Below are positions 24,963 to 28,131 of a stretch of DNA of 28,131 bases, piece by piece. The notes beneath the pieces were generated by a model. That model was not told where the DNA came from. It saw nothing but the letters and a program-made list of their open reading frames with translations, and ran no database searches. The position numbers were made by a program, and so were the translations under genes. Positions within the stretch are counted from its first letter, which is position 1. Each line of letters opens with the position of its first letter. Source of the DNA: an uncultured Pseudomonas sp. (GTDB taxonomy: Bacteria; Pseudomonadota; Gammaproteobacteria; Pseudomonadales; Pseudomonadaceae); NCBI RefSeq assembly GCF_946885955.1, contig NZ_CAMPHI010000056.1:1-28131 (forward strand). The letters run 5' to 3'.

Positions 24963-25096
24963 GAGGTAGGCGGTTTGGACTCGTCGTCTTCTCTCTATTA
25001 CACCCGCCTCCTCTACTCGCTTCCGGCAATTCTGCGACACGTAAACGGGGGCATAGCCGACCCCAAAACTCGAAGTCAAACCTACCGACTCAACCT

Positions 25097-25128
25097 AGGG
25101 TGGAAAACCGCAAAGCGGTTTCCACCCT
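25097..25128. terminator. Hairpin downstream of narL
   Basis: AGGGTGGAAAACCGC (25097-25111) pairs with GCGGTTTCCACCCT (25115-25128) around a 3-nt loop with one bulged A. No T-tract follows on either strand. It resembles a dispersed Pseudomonas repeat that could also end narXL transcription. Confidence 0.5.
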
Positions 25129-25173
25129 GGGCAAGCGCGCTCAAATATCTGCCATCCTTTTGCCACTTTATCG

Positions 25174-25202
25174 GTGACGATTGCGGTAAAAGCCGATATA
25201 AC
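25174..25202 (+). promoter_or_regulatory. Candidate sigma-70 promoter reading into the cassette array
   Basis: GTGACG (25174-25179) and TATAAC (25197-25202) are separated by 17 bp and match the -35/-10 consensus at four and five positions. Transcription would start near 25209, about 215 nt before the first cassette gene. This is a sequence match only. Confidence 0.4.
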
Positions 25203-25340
25203 AAACCTCAATTCAGTCACCATTCAGATGAGTCTGGCCGACCAATCGAGGCTTTCCGGCCTTGGTGGATAACCTCCCAAATCGCTCATCCTGACATCGA
25301 AAGCACCAACCTAGACAGGGAACAGCGATATGACAAGGAA

Positions 25341-25401
25341 GGTTATCCCCCAATCCCGTCCGGCAGGTTATGCACCAATTGGTGTCTATTTATAGTTAGG
25401 G
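25341..25401 (+). other. attI-like region upstream of the first cassette
   Basis: The 14-bp direct repeat GGTTATCCCCCAAT (25341-25354) / GGTTATGCACCAAT (25366-25379) matches at 12 of 14 positions. It is followed by the palindrome CACCAATTGGTG (25373-25384) and then by the core-like GTTAGGG (25395-25401). A second core-like GTTATGC lies at 25367-25373. Two core sites plus direct repeats is the organisation of an integron attI site. GTTAGGG is exactly complementary to the terminal core CCCTAAC of cassette 1, which fixes that cassette's left boundary at 25395/25396. No intI is adjacent, so attI is inferred. Confidence 0.45.
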
Positions 25402-25422
25402 TAATAGGAGTAACCAGTCAGC

Positions 25423-26007
25423 ATGCAAAACATTGACTTAGTCTTAGATCACGCTAGGGATCACTACTTGACTGGTTACACCCAAAGGATTGCTGAGTAC
25501 AAAAAAGAATTCAATCCATCATCCCCAGAAGTACTACTTGAAATTGGAGGAAGAGAAGACCAGCCTTTACCATATCGGCTCTATAGAGTTGACTTGGCGA
25601 GCGGAGCAGTTGAACCACCCAACCTAACGGAGTTTAACCACGACAGCCACTTATCATTTAAGCCAATTGAATTCAAAATTAAAAATAAACTCTCAGGTAT
25701 TTTGAATGCCATTTCATGGAATGGTGTTGAATTCGAAACTATTTGCCTTGACCCAAACGCCAAGCCTTTAGCTGACTGGGCTTTAAAGTGGATAGATATT
25801 GAAGAAAGTCACACAGAAAACCAATACGGCCTAGGTGGTTACGTTCACTCTATTACTTACCCTCAAAAAACCAGAGAAAAGTGTACATTCTCCGTTGATT
25901 TCGGCTCTGCCGGAAAAGAAAGTTTCTATGAGCTTATGAATGTTTTTATCGCACTAGAAATTACTGAGTTAACAGTACATTCTCGCACCCTCCATGCGGC
26001 GCCCTAA
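25423..26007 (+). CDS. Cassette 1: unknown 194-residue protein
   Basis: This is the gene of the first integron cassette (about 25396-26070). I do not recognise the family. The protein is soluble, acidic to neutral, with no signal peptide or membrane helix. Visible features are a helical N-terminus (LDHARDHYLTGYTQRIAEYKKEF in pieces), VLLEIGGREDQPLPYRLYRVDL, and a beta-rich middle with two Trp (AISWNGVEFETICLD, DWALKWIDIEE). A C-terminal TCSVD-like strand (KCTFSVDFGSAGKESFYELMNVF) is followed by a short helix and strand. AGGAG lies at 25406-25410, 12 nt before the ATG, a little long. The stop codon TAA is formed by the attC core CCCTAAC. The codon use is much more AT-rich than in nar genes. 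Confidence 0.8.
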   Translation: MQNIDLVLDHARDHYLTGYTQRIAEYKKEFNPSSPEVLLEIGGREDQPLPYRLYRVDLASGAVEPPNLTEFNHDSHLSFKPIEFKIKNKLSGILNAISWNGVEFETICLDPNAKPLADWALKWIDIEESHTENQYGLGGYVHSITYPQKTREKCTFSVDFGSAGKESFYELMNVFIALEITELTVHSRTLHAAP

Positions 26008-26076
26008 CAAATGTTCAAATCGTTCGCTGCGCTCACTGGGACGGGCTAAAGCCCGCCCCTTAACCAAACGTTAGAC
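26002..26076 (+). other. attC site 1
   Basis: Left core CCCTAAC (26002-26008) and right core GTTAGAC (26070-26076) enclose a folded centre with GGACGGGC/GCCCGCCCC arms (about 26038-26060). The conserved right part CCCCTTAACCAAACGTTA is shared with the two other sites. It is 75 bp long. Cassette recombination would cut between G26070 and T26071. Confidence 0.92.
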
Positions 26077-26111
26077 GGCGCCAGACTTTCTGATTTACTC
26101 AAGGAGCAATC

Positions 26112-26516
26112 TTGAAATCAACCATTCGACGACTTGTTGTCATCGCGACGAGCCTTGTCATTGGCGGCTGCACGACAATGGCCTATGAGAGGCCTGCGCA
26201 ACCCGATAGCGCAGTCGCAACCATCACCTCAGAAAAAACGATGATCGCCTCAATCGACGGTAAGGCAGTGCCGTATAGCGGAGGAAATTTTGCGACCTTC
26301 AAGGTTCTGCCAGGGGTGCATGCCGTGGTAGTAAAGTTGAATGACATTCCCTTGTGGGTGGGGCCTGCGCGATACTCCGAAAGTGATCTGACGGTCGTGT
26401 TTTCGGCAGAGGCAGGAAGGGCCTACATCATTCGACCGGCGTACGTCGGCAACACTTGGCATCCGGAAATTTCCGAGAGGCTTACGACGAATGGCCCATC
26501 ATCTGTTCGAAAGTGA
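26112..26516 (+). CDS. Cassette 2: small lipoprotein
   Basis: This predicted lipoprotein has 134 residues. It starts with TTG at 26112, 5 nt after AAGGAG (26101-26106). No ATG fits the signal peptide. MKSTIRRLVVIATSLVIGGC carries a positive n-region, a hydrophobic core and a lipobox-like VIGGC, so lipidation at C20 is likely. The mature part is beta-rich with a PEGA-like pattern: IASIDGKAVP, FKVLPGVHAVVVKLNDIPLW, VVFSAEAGRAYIIRPAYVG and WHPEI. This pattern suggests a small cell-envelope beta domain. The function is unknown. It sits in its own cassette (about 26071-26615), is more GC-rich than its neighbours, and is followed after 29 bp by attC site 2. Confidence 0.8.
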   Translation: MKSTIRRLVVIATSLVIGGCTTMAYERPAQPDSAVATITSEKTMIASIDGKAVPYSGGNFATFKVLPGVHAVVVKLNDIPLWVGPARYSESDLTVVFSAEAGRAYIIRPAYVGNTWHPEISERLTTNGPSSVRK

Positions 26517-26545
26517 CAGGTGTGACCTCACTCCACGCGCAAGAC

Positions 26546-26621
26546 CTCTAACAATAAGTTCAAGTCGCTCACTTCGTTCGCTGGGACGGGCTAAAGCCCG
26601 CCCCTTAACCAAACGTTATGC
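26546..26621 (+). other. attC site 2
   Basis: Left core CTCTAAC (26546-26552) and right core GTTATGC (26615-26621) enclose arms GGGACGGGC/GCCCGCCCC. It is 76 bp and nearly identical in its right two-thirds to attC site 1. The right core has one departure (T) from GTTRRRY. Confidence 0.9.
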
Positions 26622-26647
26622 ACCTTAATCTGACACAAAGGTGAATC

Positions 26648-27275
26648 ATGGAAGAACCAACAGATCTAGAAAAATATTCTGGCGGGTTAAGCGCGGGGAT
26701 TGGAGCTACGACAGTTGCCGTGTTAGGTAGTTCTATTACACCGTTGGCAGCCTTCGTCCCTTTTTTGCTTCAATCATTAGCATCAAGAAGACACTCAAAA
26801 AGAATTGAGCAGGCCTTATTGGAAATAAATGAAATCCTTAGAAAGCATAGCGAAGAAATAGAAGGATTATCAGACCCAAAATACAAACTTATAAGCGAGT
26901 CCATTTCAGCTGTTTTTCAGTCAGTCGACGAAGAAAAGATTGAATTTCTGAAACGCGCTATAGATAACGCTATAACTTCTGAAGAAATAACTGAAAAGAA
27001 CACAGCTTTAATTTCTAGAATTATCAGGGACATATCAGTTTCAGAGGCAAGATTTCTCATTGAGAAATTTCAATATAAATACATGTTTATTGGGGGGCGG
27101 AGAGAACTCGAAAGAGGTTTATCAAATACACCCAAACTCTGATGATGAGCTAACTTTCCACGGACTTTTAAATTCAGGTCTTGTCTATTCACCAACCCCT
27201 GTAATGGACGCAACAAGGTATGAATTCTCACCTGTAGTTGTGAAAGTAATCGCATTATTAAAAAGCAATGCATAA
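26648..27275 (+). pseudogene. Cassette 3: membrane-anchored protein, frameshifted at a G tract
   Basis: The first frame (26648-27142) gives 164 residues. It has a hydrophobic stretch (GIGATTVAVLGSSITPLAAF, then VPFLLQSLA, about 17-45) and a charged helical part with LLEINEILRKHSEEIEGLSDPKYKLI (in pieces). At GGGGGG (27092-27097) the frame runs on into an out-of-frame tail. Removing one G restores reading into the next frame to 27275, giving KYMFIGGGENSKEVYQIHPN and a C-terminal LLNSGLVYSPTPVMDATRYEF with VVVKVIALLK, about 208 residues in all. That tail has a winged-helix look, like the ends of DUF4393/Abi-alpha-type proteins, a tentative likeness only. The start has AAAGGTG 6 nt upstream. The cause is a one-base insertion, sequencing error or slippage. 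Confidence 0.72.
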
Positions 27276-27331
27276 TAAATAGCTGTAGGTCGCACGCTTC
27301 GCGTGCTGGACGTCAGTCCGCAGAGAAACCA

Positions 27332-27460
27332 ATGCTGAGTGGAAAGTTAAATTCCCATATCGAAAAAGAACTAGAAAAAATTGAGGCTCTACCTAAAAAC
27401 GAAGGTAGAAAGGCACTGATAAAAAAGCTAAAACAGGAGTTAGTGCGTGTAAACGCATAA
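27332..27460 (+). CDS. Cassette 3: 42-residue charged peptide
   Basis: A small open frame, MLSGKLNSHIEKELEKIEAL at its start, continues to ...KALIKKLKQELVRVNA. It is almost all charged helix with heptad-like Leu/Ile, and could be a coiled-coil partner of the protein encoded upstream in the same cassette. The ribosome binding site is weak (AGAGA). Its stop TAA lies inside the left core of attC site 3, as with two other cassette genes, which supports it being real. A hairpin GCACGC-ttc-GCGTGC (27292-27306) separates it from the upstream gene. Confidence 0.5.
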   Translation: MLSGKLNSHIEKELEKIEALPKNEGRKALIKKLKQELVRVNA

Positions 27461-27531
27461 CAACTGGTTCAAGCTGCTCGCTTCGCTCACTCGGGACCGG
27501 CTGAAGCCGGCCCCTTAACCAAACGTTAGGT
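27455..27531 (+). other. attC site 3
   Basis: Left core GCATAAC (27455-27461) and right core GTTAGGT (27525-27531), 77 bp. Arms GGGACCGGC/GCCGGCCCC show compensated changes from sites 1 and 2, keeping the fold. The left core is the exact complement of the right core of attC 2, as expected for the two ends of one cassette. Confidence 0.92.
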
Positions 27532-27537
27532 TTCATC

Positions 27538-28044
27538 ATGCGCGCACTCGCTCATCTAGAACGCATATTCGCGTCGGGGGCACACTCCATTGGTACTGAA
27601 CGTTTTTTGTTCAACGGCTCTCTATCGGCGCAATCGGATGGCCGCTCTGCGCTTGAGCACCATCTCGGCTACACAATCCCCGAAGAAATCGCTACTTTCA
27701 TAAGTATTTTTGGTGGCAGCGAACTGTTCGTTGATAGCTTTGGCCTTGGTGTAAAAATACTACCCTTCCAAAAAATATATGAAATAAATATAGGCATGGA
27801 GGAAATTAAGGAGCAGTTTTTCCCGAAGTATATGATATTTGGTTTTGACTCAACTGATGACATGCTTTGCCTATACTGCCATGACACTAATGTACATTTC
27901 GGCATCTTGGATCATGAAGCGTGGGGAGAACCTGACAGCTGGGCAAGTGAAGCAATGATTTTCGTAAATTTCTATAATTGGTTGGAATTCCTGGTTGAGA
28001 CCGGGGAAACAATTCCTCCGTCAGCACTGAGATATAAAACCTAA
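27538..28044 (+). CDS. Cassette 4: SUKH (SMI1/KNR4-like) domain protein
   Basis: This 168-residue soluble protein has SMI1/KNR4 (SUKH) hallmarks. They are the N-terminal ALEHHLGYTIPEEIATFISIFGG (38-60 in pieces, matching LP-x-E-...-F-x-x-x-N/G-G), then FGLGVKILPFQKIYEIN, and FFPKYMIFGFDSTDDMLCLY (94-113). WASEAMIFVNFYNWLEFLVE follows near the end. SUKH proteins are commonly immunity proteins against polymorphic or contact-dependent toxins. No toxin is visible beside it, so a stand-alone immunity role is inferred. The ribosome binding site is weak and overlaps the attC 3 core (TTAGGT). The stop TAA lies in the core ACCTAAC of the next attC. The gene is AT-rich relative to the nar region. Confidence 0.85.
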   Translation: MRALAHLERIFASGAHSIGTERFLFNGSLSAQSDGRSALEHHLGYTIPEEIATFISIFGGSELFVDSFGLGVKILPFQKIYEINIGMEEIKEQFFPKYMIFGFDSTDDMLCLYCHDTNVHFGILDHEAWGEPDSWASEAMIFVNFYNWLEFLVETGETIPPSALRYKT

Positions 28045-28050
28045 CAACTG
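28039..28050 (+). other. attC site 4, interrupted
   Basis: ACCTAACAACTG begins like attC 3 (..ATAACAACTG..). The core ACCTAAC is the exact complement of the GTTAGGT that opens cassette 4. From 28051 the sequence departs completely, with no GGGC/GCCC arms and no CCTTAACCAAACGTTA, so the site is split or truncated. Confidence 0.8.
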
Positions 28051-28131
28051 TATATGGACTCTCCCCATAAGTAGTGAACAAAGCTTTTCTTTTGCACTTG
28101 TCGTCAGCGCGGTTGCATTCGTATATCCGGC
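28051..28131. mobile_element. Probable end of an IS110/IS1111-type insertion sequence
   Basis: Immediately after the broken attC comes TATATGGACTCTCCCCATAA, which resembles the subterminal end of IS1111-type elements (TGGACT followed by a C-rich run). An IS1111 subgroup that inserts specifically into attC sites was described in P. stutzeri. Only 81 bp are in the window and no transposase can be seen, so the call rests on this motif and the insertion point. Confidence 0.45.

Larger units (their letters stand above)
24963..25340. other. narL downstream gap with no gene recognised
   Basis: About 380 bp hold a strong hairpin (25097-25128) and a possible promoter (25174-25202). A 153-codon open frame covers much of it, but it reads across the hairpin, lacks a clear ribosome binding site and resembles no family, so it is not called. 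Base composition shifts toward AT from about 25140. Confidence 0.5.

Noticed and set aside
24975..25436. 153-codon plus-strand open frame after narL
   Set aside because: It runs through a strong hairpin, the attI-like region and the cassette 1 boundary, ends inside cassette 1's gene, has no clear ribosome binding site and no family likeness.
25395..28045. Mobile class 1 integron with resistance cassettes
   Set aside because: No intI1, qacE-delta or sul1 sequence is seen, none of the genes resembles a resistance gene, and the attC sites are uniform as in chromosomal Pseudomonas arrays.

Overview
The window comes from the chromosome of a Pseudomonas, most likely of the P. stutzeri (Stutzerimonas) type or a close relative. 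Four things point there: the high-GC nar locus has the Pseudomonas layout (narXL divergent from narK1-narK2-narGHJI-PPIase-moaA); Anr/FNR-type boxes sit where nar regulation predicts; the REP-like intergenic repeats are of Pseudomonas type; and near-identical ~76-bp attC sites form a small integron cassette array. The species call is inference from these patterns.

Region 1 (1-9204) is a secreted-protein region. A plus-strand HAF-repeat protein (426-1451) faces five tandem minus-strand paralogues (7840-9204, 6372-7754, 4874-6226, 3429-4757, 1467-2858). Each paralogue has a signal peptide, a CSLREA-type Cys motif near residue 44, a Gly/Asn-rich right-handed beta-helix body, and a C-terminal block ending CDLGA-(Y/F/V)-EL. 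Each has its own leader and strong ribosome binding site. A 93-codon frame in the 570-bp gap at 2859-3428 may be what is left of a sixth copy.

Region 2 (9540-24962) is the anaerobic nitrate respiration locus. A ferritin-like/helical protein gene (9686-10150) lies behind a near-consensus Anr box with a correctly spaced -10. Convergent to it runs the long minus-strand unit narK1-narK2-narG-narH-narJ-narI-PPIase-moaA: nitrate uptake and nitrate/nitrite exchange, the membrane nitrate reductase, its chaperones, and the first step of molybdopterin synthesis. Hairpin-forming repeats sit inside this unit between narK2 and narG and between the PPIase gene and moaA. The sensor kinase/regulator pair narXL is transcribed divergently. 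The shared control region holds a symmetrical Anr/FNR box and a 7-2-7 NarL heptamer pair.

Region 3 (about 25341-28131) is an AT-richer integron cassette array in the plus direction with no integrase gene in view. Cassette boundaries can be placed because each cassette's first core bases are complementary to its own terminal core site. The cassettes encode an unknown 194-residue protein, a small lipoprotein, a frameshifted membrane-anchored protein plus a 42-residue peptide, and a SUKH (SMI1/KNR4-like) protein of the kind often serving as immunity protein. The fourth attC is broken after 12 bases by sequence that looks like the end of an IS1111-type element. Upstream of the first cassette are two core-like sites and a 14-bp direct repeat that could be an attI relic.

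No rRNA, tRNA or CRISPR array was seen.
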